Shown piece by piece: positions 23,608-34,362 of a DNA stretch of 64,000 bases (positions are counted from its first letter, which is position 1; every line of letters begins with the position of its first letter). Where the stretch lies: contig MARA01000003.1 of NCBI GenBank assembly GCA_001792895.1, positions 2,604,001-2,668,000 on the forward strand, in the 5' to 3' direction. A model generated the notes under the pieces. It searched no databases. It was not told where the DNA came from and was given only the letters and a program-made list of their open reading frames with translations. This DNA comes from Lentinus brumalis. Taxonomy: Eukaryota; Basidiomycota; Agaricomycetes; Polyporales; Polyporaceae. A program made the position numbers and the translations under genes.

Positions 23608-25655
23608 CTAACGCAACAGCCTGCTAGTGCGGACTGGGTAAAGCGTGCCTTTGGTTAGTTCGAAGCTAGTTGATGAGCTCCGGCTTTGGCACCACACACA
23701 CCTTTTGCCGTTCGCCTTCCTCGGAACCACGGGAAGCAGAGAGCTGTTGCCGTTGGTCCCGCATCCGCTCGGAAGACTCGCAGCAGCGTTGCTAGCCGGA
23801 GTGGCGTTCTTCATGTAGCGGTTCAAGACTCTGTCCCGGTAGGACCCCATTACCGCGTCCCCCTGGTCGATGTACGCCCTCCGACCAATCGGGGCGCTTC
23901 CGTTGAAGGATGTCGAGTACAGAGGCCACGTGTCGTTCCAGAGCGATTTCGTATCACCTTTGTTGTACAGCGGGGGAAGATCCAGGTCGGCGCTCACGTC
24001 GATGTTCAGGCTTGTTGTCGCGTCGAGGGAGCCGCCCCAATCGGCACCCGCGCTGGAGCTGCCGTCCGTGGACGTCGAGGCGTCCACCCCCGCGTAAACG
24101 GACATGTTGAGGCCCGCGCTCGCGTCCAGGTCCAAATTGACAGAGGTATGGACAATCTTCATCAACTCGAAGTCCAACGACAGCGACGGGATGAGATGCA
24201 CGGAAACGTTGCCGTCGACACTTGCACTGGGACTTGCAGAGAGCTGAAGACCAGAGCCTGGGAGAAAGGTCAGCCTGGTCTACTTGAGTCAGGCCTCTGA
24301 CGCGAACTCACTGGAGTTGTCGAAGTTGAAATTGCCGCTTGTTGGTCCGTCCGGGAAGTACAGCTTCGCGTCGGTGATGGCATATGTCATGTCGACGCTC
24401 AGGTCAACGTTCGCACCCAGGATAGCGTCTGCCTGGGCAGAGAACTTGATCGCGGGACCGATCACGACAACCCCTGGGATACCGGTGCCTGGTACAAGTG
24501 GCACAACAGCAAGTTCTTTCTTCCCCGAGCTCAAGGAACCCTACAAGGATCCGTGCCGAGTCAGCCCAAGTACTCAGCATTTGACTCGCAACCTTTGAAG
24601 ACTCACGTTGAGGTTGGCATGAAGGTCCAGCGTTCCTTCTATGGTAGTGTTGACACCGAAATAGATGTCGAAATGTTGCGTGGGATGTGTAGTAGTACCG
24701 ACGAGGGACCAGCCAAATACCACAGAACCGGTGATATTCGTGGTAAAATCTGCGCTGAGTTCCGTGTTGTAGCTAGGGACTGAACCCTGCTGAGGACAGT
24801 CGAGAGACTTGTTAAAGAGATTATCGGTTTGTATGCGGTTGAAGGACTGAGGTGCGGTCGCGCCGGTACAATTTAGTTCCCAGTCAAGGAGCCCGTGGAG
24901 ATGTGGTTTGCAATCGGAGTCCTCATCCGCAAGAACTGACCCGGAAAAGCCGACTGCGTCGAATGAGACTTCGCCATGCCTTCGACGCCATCGGTACAAT
25001 ACGAAGTTCAGTCATCCAATTGAGACGGGGACGTGACCATTCCCACTCACCGCGTGTGATCCAACTCTGAATAATTCGTTGACAGAGTGATTCCTTTCAC
25101 GACGGGCTGGGCACCCTCACGATGGACCAGCATGTGCCGCTTGCGCCCACGGATGCTCTGATCTTGGTGGACCCACTCGTCCTTGACGAAGGCGAATGCC
25201 GTCGAACCACACTGTACGGGAGTAATGATTAGTTCGGATAAGTACGGATAACTCGAATGATGGATGCTCACCTCCTCGGGAAGTTTAACGATCGTATGAT
25301 GGGCTCCTTTGAGGTACAGGTGATCGCAACCCTTGCTGGGGTCGTGACAGACCAGTCGGATGTCTTGTTCCGTGGCCGACGGGTCGCAGTCGAGTATAGT
25401 CCACCCAGCCGAGGGTGTGAGGTCGGAGATGCTCGAGACGGAGCCAGTCTGCGCAGCATGAATCGTTAGACGGAGACATACTCGAGAGACCGCGGCGTGG
25501 TTGTGACGTACCAGGTCGAATCTCCCATAGCCGTAGTCATCCGTGTGTTCCCAGCGACAGCTCCCACTATGGCAAGGCTGTGTGCTGGCAGGATGATTCG
25601 CCGCCAGGGCCAAGAGAGGGAGGGTCGCGGCGGCGGCGACGACGACGAGGACCAT
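23608..25655 (-). CDS. Secreted beta-rich protein, DUF7029/DUF7223-like
   Basis: Six exons (25512-25655, 25272-25448, 25051-25211, 24607-24979, 24312-24540, 23608-24257) all join in phase and give 577 residues. Residues 1-20 form a clear signal peptide (hydrophobic core VLVVVAAAATLPLLALA, then AANHP). The body alternates hydrophobic and polar residues as in beta-sheets, with many Asn/Ser/Thr and potential N-glycosylation sites. The middle (FTTNITGSVVFGW, then PGTGIPGVVVIGPAIKFSA) resembles a family of fungal secreted proteins carrying DUF7029 and DUF7223; this name is from memory and unverified. No GPI signal or C-terminal membrane segment is seen, and no catalytic motif is recognised. A role at the cell surface or in the matrix is an inference. 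Confidence 0.75.
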
Positions 25656-27302
25656 GGCACCTACAGAAACGAGGAAGGAGTTGAGGTTGGCATGTCTTCA
25701 CGGTCGCGACGCTCTTATAAGTGCAGACATGCCAAGGCTTGAGCGACTTGAGGCTGAGTGTTCGTGGACGCCAGCGTCGATATGAACGACGAACTTCCCA
25801 GCTTGAAACCGCATACGCTGTGCCGGCGCGGATGTAGCACTGTCATTTGCGATGTCGAGGGCGTGACAGAGGGACCTGTTCAGTCGGCGCATCTTGCGAA
25901 GCTTCTGCATCCAGACACATACCGCTCGTGTGGTCTTGACTACACTGCTGCTCCACGTGGACTCGCGCGTGCTAGATCACAGGGAAGTCTGCGTCGGGAG
26001 CCGCGGTATCGATAGCACTGACTTGCACGCTGCTACCGCTGCTGGTGGTTTTGGTCGTGCGAGTGCGAAGTTGTTCAGATGAGCTGAGATCGCAGGAGAT
26101 TGAGCAGACAGAGCCCTAGGCGTGCATAGAAAGGGGTGAACGGTGGAAGCGACTGCCAGTAGATGAACTCACGATGTACTGCTGCGCCCACAAACAGTGA
26201 TGAAAACGCTCTGCCAGAAGGGGGTCTCCTCGGACGAGCGCAAAGGTGCGTGAGATGCCGAGCGGAGATCAGAGTCGAGCGGCAGGGGCTTCGAGAAGGA
26301 GGCCTGAAGAAGTCTCCGCACTGGTCCTCCGTCCTGTGCGCGTCCGTGAGTCTGTGCTGTGTTTGCTTGTATCTCGCCAGGCGCTCTCGGTTGGTTCTGT
26401 CGTGTACATCTGCGTGGTGCAAGCGAGCAACAGAACAAGAGGGCCTGTCGTGACAGCGCTCTGACTTCACCTGCATGCACCGCCCGTCGAAGCCCTGTGC
26501 TGATGTCGTCGTATGCTGCGACAACACCCATCCGTCTTCTACTCTTCGCGTTTTGAAGGTCTCAGAGTAGAGATCGTCCCACGGCGCTCGGGTATAAGGA
26601 TGCGTTCAACGAGGAGTGACGCGGCTTAACCAGCACAAAGAAGGAACATCAGTGGTTATAAGTCACAGTAATGCTAAATACTCACAGAATAGATGCGCGG
26701 ACTCATACAGTTTCACCTCACGCATGATACTTACTTGCCCTGCGATGTCATGGGGGACCTCATCCAAATGCTGATCGGAGCTCAGGCTCCCGTCACCGTA
26801 GTAGGGTGCCATCGCTGGTGACCTTAGTAATGTCCTGTAAACCGCCCGGTATGCGCGTCCTATTGTATGCTCTCGATGTCTCACTCGCAAAGTACTTACA
26901 TGCATGTGGTGGGAGGAAGATTGAATGCTGGTCGAACCGAGCTGGAGCGCACTGCCACAACACGGCGCTTGGGACGCAACGATCTCAGATCCTCGTTCAA
27001 CGTGGTTTAGCGCTGGGTTAGTACCAGTGATCACGTCGAGCGGCTTGTAAGTAAGTACTATACAGTTGAACTGTGATAGTCATATCACATTGTGTGCTCT
27101 CACGTATGGAAACCATTCGATAGACTCTAAAGAGGCTGCAACACACGACAAGTGGTGTACCGCCGATCAGGCTGGTGCCTTCAGCGCTTAAAGACCTTGG
27201 ATCGACGGGCTAGCGCTTGCTGCATGTTTCACTCAACAACCACCTCGACTGCCAACCACCTCCTCTTCGCGCGTTTTTAAACTAGCCAAAACGTACTGAG
27301 GC
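25656..27302. other. Intergenic region, nothing firm
   Basis: This is the upstream region of two divergent genes (minus strand from 25655, plus strand from 27303). Minus-strand frames at 26075-26527 and 26663-27034 are open but show no domain. The first ends in a hydrophobic stretch (FYARLGLCLLNLL) that could be a gene remnant. Confidence 0.5.
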
Positions 27303-29118
27303 ATGGCAGCGAACATGGAAGCACTCGCGACTGCTGCTCGAGAGTTCATGGGTCGCTGCAGAGCTTTGTTGAGCGAAGACAGCCCCTACCCGGTCGAGTA
27401 AGTGATTTCAAGCTATAAAAGTGCTCTCAGCTCTCTTTGCTCATTTGAATTCGCAGTATCAACTCCGTAAGCTTATTTGGCTTGTGTTTTGCTGCTGCTA
27501 ACCAATTGTTTCTGAAGGTTCGAGCTATTGAGCAAGATCTGCAGCTTTCGGTGGTTGCCATCAGGCAGTACTACAACGCGTCCCCATTTTCCCCTATCAA
27601 TCGTCTTCATCCAGAACTTCTGAGTATGATCTTTCAGCTCATCCGTCAACCACGCGTTGCGGCGACGCCTGGGTCTCCGGACAAGCGGCGCTTCGGCTCG
27701 TACAAACCTCTGGTCGCTCTGACATTAGTATGTCACAAATGGCATACGATCATCACAGAGGAATCTTTCCTGTGGAACGAAGTCGACCTCATCAACGACG
27801 GGAACTTAGTTCAGCACCTGCTCGAGCGGTCCAAGGCTGCGTCTCTCCACGTGCGGTTCGCCTACCCCGGGTTCGTCAAGGATGGCCGGAAGGTGCTCAC
27901 TTCGTTCCTGAAGAACCATGCACATCGGTTTCGAGAACTCGAGGTCAAGCTGAAGAGCGCGGACCGCACGTCCAAGATGTTGCCGCTGCTCGATGTCCCG
28001 ATGCCACGTCTTCGCTGCCTTGTCATATCACTCGAGGCTTCAAAGAAGGCACTGAAGAATGCCCACGCAATGTCATTCAAGCGTTTCCCTGCCCTCAAGG
28101 CCCTCGTGCTCTCCGGAACCGCCCTACTACCGAAGGAACCATTGATCTCCCTCACTCACCTGCATGTCGTCGCGTTGATCCACGACTCGGAGAGCATCCT
28201 CCCACTGATGGACGTTCTGCGCGCAACGCCGGCGTTGGAGGTCCTCGACCTACGCGCGATCAGGCTCGTCACGGAGAACATCAAGAGCCCAAGCGTGACG
28301 CTCCCCGCCTGCGTGCGTTGAGAATATCAGATAATAGCTGGTGCGATGTGATCTATTTCCTCCTCTGCCACATGAACGTCCCCAATCTCGCCGTCGCGGA
28401 CTTCTCAAGCGTGACCCCCTTGCATTACCGACAAATCGAGGAGTACATCCCGCAGTCCTTCTTAGATGGATTTGGCACGATGACCCGGCTACGCGTCGAG
28501 TACTTTCACCCCCAAAGCCCGCCGCTCATGCTCATCTTCGAGAACGCGGACTTCAGACTCACACTGCGGCAGGGTCGTGGCCTTTCTCGCTCCGTTCTCG
28601 CCTCCCCACCCATGCTCCGCTGCCTGGACGCCATAGAAGACATGTACTTCGGCGTCAGCGACGCGTACTGCGTGCAGGAGGCTGGGAAGTGGTTGGCCGC
28701 ACGACTGAGGAACCTCACGTCCCTTGTTATGAGTGCTACCGACTACGGGATACATCTCCTCCAGCCCCAGACCAATGAACCCGTCGTCTTCCCCCGACTC
28801 GTCTCCCTCGGGCTAAAATGTCGCTTCGGCCTCAATATCGACGCAGTTGACCCGATACTCGAGGAACGCGCGAAGATTGTCGGCGGACCTCTCCCAGTCC
28901 TGCGGGTCGGGAGCCGGGGCTACAAAGAATTGGACGAACGGCTCAAGGGCCCGGGCGGGATCAAGCTCAGGAAGTGCGTCGGTTCGTTGGAGGTCGTGCA
29001 GCTTTCGTCTGTGCAAGATAGCTTGTGGGCCTCCCGTCGGGCTGTCAGTCCCATGCCCTTCATGGACCATGGCTATTGGACCGATAGCAACTTGTGGAAC
29101 TGCAGACCTTGGTCATAA
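27303..29118 (+). CDS. F-box/LRR-like protein with a 10-nt microexon
   Basis: Exons: 27303-27397, a 10-nt exon at 27457-27466 and 27518-29118. The microexon has a CGCAG acceptor and GTAAGC donor, and its flanking introns contain plausible branch sites. It links exon 1 to exon 3 in phase (residues VDINSVRAIEQ). The product is about 566 residues. After a helical start it has an F-box-type motif (INRLHPELLSMIFQLI), then leucine-rich segments typical of the expanded basidiomycete F-box proteins, which usually act as substrate adaptors of SCF ubiquitin ligases. One base is missing near 28300: a run of four C should be five to keep the frame from SVTLP into RLRALRIS. The paralog at 55813-57641 has the same exon-1 length, 95 nt. 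Confidence 0.8.
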
Positions 29119-29359
29119 CATCACGGCGTCGCGTCATGACCCACTCGTAGTAGGACTCGGAATACTAGTAAGTAATATGTTCAGTCAGAGCCACTATTTG
29201 ATGCGTTATCTCCAACCTCCCTCGATGCCACATTCGGCGTGGTACTGAAGTCGTCGTGAGCGTTGAATATCAATGTCAAATGCTCGATGCAATATCACAG
29301 GTCCTCCCGATCGATACCTCGCGAAACCTCGTTGCATGCTCCGTCACCACAGACGGAGC
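29119..29359. other. Short spacer between the F-box gene and the tRNA gene
   Basis: No gene or repeat seen. It contains the 3' flank of the plus-strand F-box gene and the downstream side of the minus-strand tRNA gene. Confidence 0.5.
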
Positions 29360-29364
29360 AAAAA
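29360..29364 (-). terminator. RNA polymerase III terminator (T5)
   Basis: On the minus strand, five T residues occur 29 nt after the 3' end of the tRNA gene at 29393-29489. A run of at least four T is the standard Pol III stop signal. Confidence 0.75.
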
Positions 29365-29392
29365 GTAAGCCATGTAGGGTGAATTCAACCGC

Positions 29393-29489
29393 TACCACCG
29401 ACGGGGATCGAACCCGCAACCCCCACCTAGTCCCTCTAGAGAAACCCCCCATATAGGAAGGTGATGCGCTACCATTGCGCCACGATGGC
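29393..29489 (-). tRNA. tRNA-Arg(CCT) with 25-nt intron
   Basis: Read on the minus strand, the acceptor arms GCCATCG and CGGTGGT pair with G-U wobbles, followed by discriminator A. The D arm is GCGC-AATGGTA-GCGC, the anticodon stem TCACC/GGTGG, and the T arm GCGGG-TTCGATC-CCCGT. The loop TTCCTA-A gives anticodon CCT, interrupted after position 37 by a 25-nt intron. The intron contains AGG, which can pair with the anticodon as in eukaryotic tRNA introns cut by the splicing endonuclease. D arm and anticodon loop match the usual fungal tRNA-Arg(CCU). It would decode AGG. Confidence 0.92.
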
Positions 29490-30426
29490 TCGCAGCGAAC
29501 AGTAGTAGTGGCGTATACGGCCTGCATCCCATGTCCTCCGGTGCGCCACAGAGACGACTGGGTTTACTGCTCTCAATGCTTGCTCAATGCATTGACAGTC
29601 AACTTTGATGTCGATGAGATGTCGACACAGCGAGTCTACTCGACTGTCGACACCTGCAGTCGCATCTGACGATGTCACTGCTGAGTTCATGTTGTTGAAG
29701 GCATACAGTACCTGTAATTCGGAGCGGAGACAGATACAGAGGCCATAAGCGAGTGCTCGCGGGATGCTCGGGTGGTTCCAAAGCGTGGTCTGACTGGTCG
29801 CGCCGGACAGGTAGGTAGCTGACTTGGACCGTAAGGGCCAATGCAGGTCCTCTTCCATCTGGGATGGAGCAGTACTGCGTGACGAGGCGTAAACGAGCAA
29901 AGAGAGCAAAGAGAGCAAAAAGAGAGGGAGGCGAAGGATCGGAAAGTTCAGAAGAGCGATGCCGAAAGCCTCACCTGTACGGCTGCCATGGAATCCGGAT
30001 ACTGGCGAGGACGATAGTCCTTGCGCTCACAGTATCTGCATTCCGCTTCCTCAGAGGTAGCCATCCTTTGTGAGCCCATTGCTTGAGGTCAATGGCCATG
30101 CGTAGCGTGATGCCACCAGCATGGTGAAGAGAGATGAGTGAGGCGAAGAGGCGAGAATGGTGCGCAATTAGAGATAGATACAGTACAGAGCAGCATGCAA
30201 GTCGTCCGTGATCATAGATGGGTACGAAGACGAAGTCTGGACGCAGTGGGCGCAGTGGACGGGCGCAGTAACGCCAGCACGATGGTTCTGCCCTAGACAC
30301 AAAATCAGACACGAAGACACTGCGACAGAGAGGGCGACGTACCTCGTCCAAAGGAGGAGCCATCTGAGTTTTCTTCAACACCCGCTGCCCTCGCCTCCTC
30401 CCCTCTGTCGCTGCCAGGATACCACC
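29490..30426. other. Intergenic, nothing firm
   Basis: It contains an AG-rich run around 29894-29935. Minus-strand open frames at 29490-29918 and 29971-30381 have no recognisable domain and are probably chance. Confidence 0.45.
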
Positions 30427-30647
30427 TCATGCCGGAATCATGAGGTCTCCCCACGTCCTCATCGCCGCGATGCCACCGAAGAAGACGACGACAGAGGTGA
30501 GGATGCTGAGGTTTCCGGGGATGTTCTCCGGCGCGAAGATCTCCTCGCGCATGAATCGGGAGATTGCGGACTCGTTGGGGTCGTGAATGACACGGCGCGG
30601 GGCGCAAGGCCAAAGGGAGATGCTCCTGGTGCTGCGCGGCGGGCCAT
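30427..30647 (-). CDS. Tom6-like small mitochondrial outer-membrane protein
   Basis: A single exon of about 73 residues starting at 30647 (MARRAAPGASPFGLAP). Its second half, in the next frame, has an amphipathic segment (ISRFMREEIFAPENIPGN), one membrane span (LSILTSVVVFFGGIAAM) and the tail RTWGDLMIPA. A short N-terminus, one C-terminal membrane span and a tail ending in W-x-x-LxxP match fungal Tom6, a small assembly factor of the TOM import channel. The match is from memory. The frame shifts once, at a run of four C near 30595-30600; one extra C restores a continuous protein. The gene is divergent from the helicase gene that starts at 30889, so the two share a short promoter. Confidence 0.5.
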
Positions 30648-30888
30648 GGTGGTCTTTTGGAGGAGAAGAGGTGGTGAGACGGGAGCGAGTCGTGGAGGAC
30701 GTGAGCGCGGACGGTGAGCTGGACGTGCGCTAAGCGCTGGTGCGCGCCAGACAAAACTCTCGAATTCGGAAATTATCATCGCTTCTCCTCTCCTCCGTCC
30801 TCCTCTCCTTGCTCACTTACTACGCTTCAAACGTTTCTCGCGTATTCTTGGCTGAACTACGTGAACGCACCAAAAGTCGACGCGTCCA

Positions 30889-33800
30889 ATGTCGCTCTTC
30901 GCATCGTCTCGCATCGCTCACCGGGCCGCCAGTCTGCCACCGGAACTGGTCCTTGCTTGCTTGCATACTTCTGCATCAAACTCGCTGCAAGCGACTTCAT
31001 CTCTGTCTTCACAACGTGAGTAACATCTGCTCTCGGAGGTTGTCTTCTAGTCTGGTGAATCGGTGGGATGAATCGTCGAATTCGTGGAGGCCATACTTGT
31101 GCGGAAGCCGTGGTACTCATCTCGCGCACGGGTCGGTCTTCATCGTTCAGTGTCTTACCGGTGCATGACACATTTGGCCATGTCTCGGACTTATGGTGCC
31201 CCACGGACGGGCACGCCAGACAGGAAAGTCTAGTCTCGTCGGATTCAGAGGCCATCGCGCATTCTAATTAGTGGAGGCTTTCCTCCCCTCACTCACGAAA
31301 GTACCACGTCCTCTTCCACCATTGTTGGCAACAGCGTGAGCTGCCAAACGGGCCTGTGAACTCACAGCACGCTTCGACCAGTTTCACTGCGCGAAGTCCG
31401 CACGTACGCAGTTGAGACAGGAGGAGGTATGCGATGCGTAGAGGTTCCAGACCGGCGCTCGACGTGTCTATGCAGCGCTTTCGAGGCCTTGAACACGCGC
31501 GAAGACGGACAACGTCTGAGCGACTAGAATCCGGTCATAGGCCGGACAGGTATCCCAGCCGATATGACCTTCTGGCGAGACTGGTTGAATATTCGAGCAG
31601 AATCCATGCATGCCGAGACATAGCTGCATCGACTCAGCCAAGTGCATGAAGTCATGAAATTTTGCTCGGCACAAAGAGGGCGAGCCGAACAAGCAGCTAG
31701 ATCCCTGATCCTTCAGGCCTCCAGTCATACATTGCTAACCACCCCATCCAGGTGTGGCCCCTTCACGCAAACGCCTAGTGAAGGATCTGAAGTCATCGTC
31801 ACGGTCCAAGGGCAAGGTTGAAGTAGCTCCCCCGCCGCCACCGCCGCGAGATGAGGCGCCTCATATCGGCCGAAAAGCGATCAATCTGCATGAGTTCGCA
31901 CCGCGCAAGCGTCCTGGCACGCGAGAGCTGGAGGAACGCCGCCAGCAGCCTTTTGGCAAAAGGGGTGGATTCCAGCAGGGCGGACAGCGACAGGGTGGCT
32001 TTCAACAGAATGACTCGCGGCAGGGCGGATTTCAGCAGAGGGAATCACGACAGGGCGGTTTCCAGCAGAGGGACTCGCGACAGGGCGGTTTCCAGCAGAG
32101 GGACTCGCGACAGGGCGGTTTCCAGCAGAGGGACTCACAACAGGGTGGTTTCCAGCAGAGGGACTCGCGACAGGGCGGATTCCAGCAGAGGGACTCACAA
32201 CACGGTGGTTTCCAGCGGAGGGACTCACAACACGGTGGTTTCCAGCAGAGGGACTCACGACAGGGCGGATTCCAGCAGAGGGACTCACGACAGGGTGGAT
32301 TCCAGCAGGGAGGACAACGGCAGGACAGATTCCAGCAGGGCGAATCGCGGCAGGCCCTTCCCCCCTCGCTGTCGCTCCCGCCTGTCCGTCCTCAAGAGAC
32401 CAGAGCTCCTGCAGCGAAGGTCAGCAACCCACTCAGCGACGAATTCGACATCACGAATCGCTCGGTATCGACGAAGGAGCTCCCTCAGGAGTTCACGTCG
32501 CCACCGGTGATGGAGGGTCTCCTCGCTTCGGTCCGCGACGCGCTCGGCCCTGACGCACGCCCGACACCCATCCAAGCACTCTCGCTGAAGCATCTCGTCC
32601 AACCAGGGCGCAGCAGTACCGACAAGTATCACGAATACCTGCTCGCTTCGGAGACTGGGTCGGGGAAGTCGCTGGCCTACCTCCTCCCCATGATCCAGGA
32701 CCTCAAGCAGTCGGAGCTGAACGGCACACAGCGCCGAGCCCCGGACTCTGCTGCGCAACGCCGCGCAATGAACCCCCGCGCAATCGTCCTCGCGCCTACA
32801 CACGAACTGTCTAGGCAGCTGGCTGGGTTCGCCAAGGAGCTCATACACAACGTCAAGCTGCGCGTGCTCTGCGCCTCGCGCGCGAACACGTCTTCACACA
32901 AGAACGTCAGCGCGTCGAAGATGGCAGAAGCTCTCGTCGATGAGGAGCTGATGTTCGCGCGGCCCGGCACTCAGCACGAAGTGGACATCGTGGTGGGCAC
33001 GCCGTCGAAGGTGCTCGAGCTGATGCGCGGGCGTGGATGGGACAAGGACCCGGACGAGCAGACGCGGCGCAAGATCAACGTCGGCGAGCCCCAGATGGGC
33101 CTCGGGGACATCGAATGGGTCGTGGTCGACGAGGCGGACGTGCTCTTCGGTATGTCCTCTCTCCTTGTTGCTCCATACATTGCTGACACATGTTCGTACA
33201 GACCCCGACTTCCAGGAGCAGACGCGGCTGATCCTCTCCGAGATCTCAGCAGCCCGCGGGCACCCCGTCCCTTACGAGCCGGAGCTCGACCTCTCCTCCA
33301 CGGAGGAGGAGCCCGCAACAACGCCGCTCGAGTACCCCTTCAACTTCATCCTCACGTCCGCGACGATCCCCTCGGCGCTCGCGGCGTACATCGACCGCTT
33401 CCACCCCTCGCTCACGCGCCTCGCGTCCCCGAACCTGCACAAGCTGCCGTCGAAACTGAAGACAGAGTTCGTGAGCTGGACGGGCGGGAACCGCGACGCG
33501 GACATCGAGCACCAGCTGCGTCGCGTGTGGGCGACGGACGCGGAGAAGGGCCAGCCGAAGTCGAAGGTGCTCGTGTTCTGCAACAAGAGCACGCGCGTGG
33601 AGGCTCTTGGGGAGGCTCTGCGCGAGAAGGGCATCCCGAACGTCGCGCTGACGAAGGCGAGCGATTCCCGCCTGCGCGGGTCGAACCACCACCTCGACGG
33701 CTTCCTGCGCGTGAGGAAGAGCGCGGCCGCGGCTGAGGAGGGCGAGAAGGAGCAGGAGAAGAAAACAGAGGACGCGAAGGAGCAGGAGCAGGAGCAGGAG

Positions 33801-34069
33801 ACGCCGTCGGTGATGATTACGACGTCGCTGCTCTCGCGTGGGCTCGACTTTGCGCCGGACGTGCAGCACGTCTTCATCGTCGACGAGCCGCGGAACATGG
33901 TCGACTTCCTGCACCGCGCGGGGCGGTCTGGCCGGGCGGGCAGGACGGCAAGGTCGTGGTGTTCGTCAAGGACAAGGGGCGCGGGTCGGACAAGGCGAGG
34001 GAGGTGCAGGAGAAGGTCGGGGCACTCCAGGGGCGCAAGGTCAGACCGCGGAGGAAGAGCTTCAACTAG
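30889..34069 (+). CDS. DEAD-box RNA helicase, mitochondrial MRH4-like
   Basis: Exons 30889-31015, 31752-33149 and 33202-34069 join in phase. The first 42 residues (MSLFASSRIAHRAASLPPEL...) form a basic, Ser-rich, acid-free start typical of a mitochondrial presequence. A Gln/Arg-rich decapeptide repeat follows. The helicase core shows TPIQ (Q motif), ASETGSGKS (I), APTHELSRQ (Ia), GTPSK (Ib), VVDEADVLF (II), SAT (III), VLVFCNK (IV), TSLLSRGLDF (V) and HRAGRSGRAGR (VI). The lack of an acceptable R in motif IV aside, all canonical motifs are present. Extended motif II with FDPDFQ and the presequence suggest Mrh4, which acts on the mitochondrial large ribosomal subunit. One G is missing near 33941-33945, directly after motif VI; with it the tail reads GKVVVFVKDKG to the stop at 34069. 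The 736-nt first intron is unusually long. Confidence 0.8.
31967..32356 (+). repeat. 30-bp coding minisatellite, 13 units
   Basis: Thirteen in-frame 30-bp units encode the decapeptide GFQQRDSRQG with variants (GGQ, NDS, RES, RDSQH and others). Inner units are nearly identical at DNA level and outer ones diverged, the pattern expected from replication slippage in the middle of an array. It lies between the presequence and the helicase core of the MRH4-like protein. The basic, Gln/Gly-rich sequence could bind RNA or be disordered. Confidence 0.95.
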
Positions 34070-34362
34070 CTCGAGGCTCGTATGATTGATGATATTGTAG
34101 TGCTTATATAGTCGTATGCTAATGTCGTGCATGCTTAGTTCTAGGATAGTACCGCCGCTCAATCTTAGGGATGCTCTCTTGCTTTCCATATTGCATATTA
34201 TACTGAGGTGCACTGAAAGCTGGTGGACTGACTTAATGACATGGAAAAAAAGACGAGAGCGCTCTGCAAGCGAATCGAAACTGGGGCAGAGACGTCCGAC
34301 ACCGTGAAAGGTATGCTGACCACTACACTACAGATGCATTCCAACAGTGGTTCTTAGTTGCG
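34070..34362. other. 3' spacer between convergent genes
   Basis: AT-rich sequence between the stop codons of the plus-strand helicase gene and the minus-strand gene at 34363. It presumably holds both 3' untranslated regions. Confidence 0.5.

Noticed and set aside
27730..28330. Separate plus-strand gene starting at 27730 in the second frame
   Set aside because: The first 200 codons are a shadow of the F-box exon; only the part after about 28300 is real and belongs to the F-box gene after one missing base.
31881..32288. Minus-strand frame with repeated VSPSAGN peptides
   Set aside because: Antisense shadow of the decapeptide repeat in the helicase gene.
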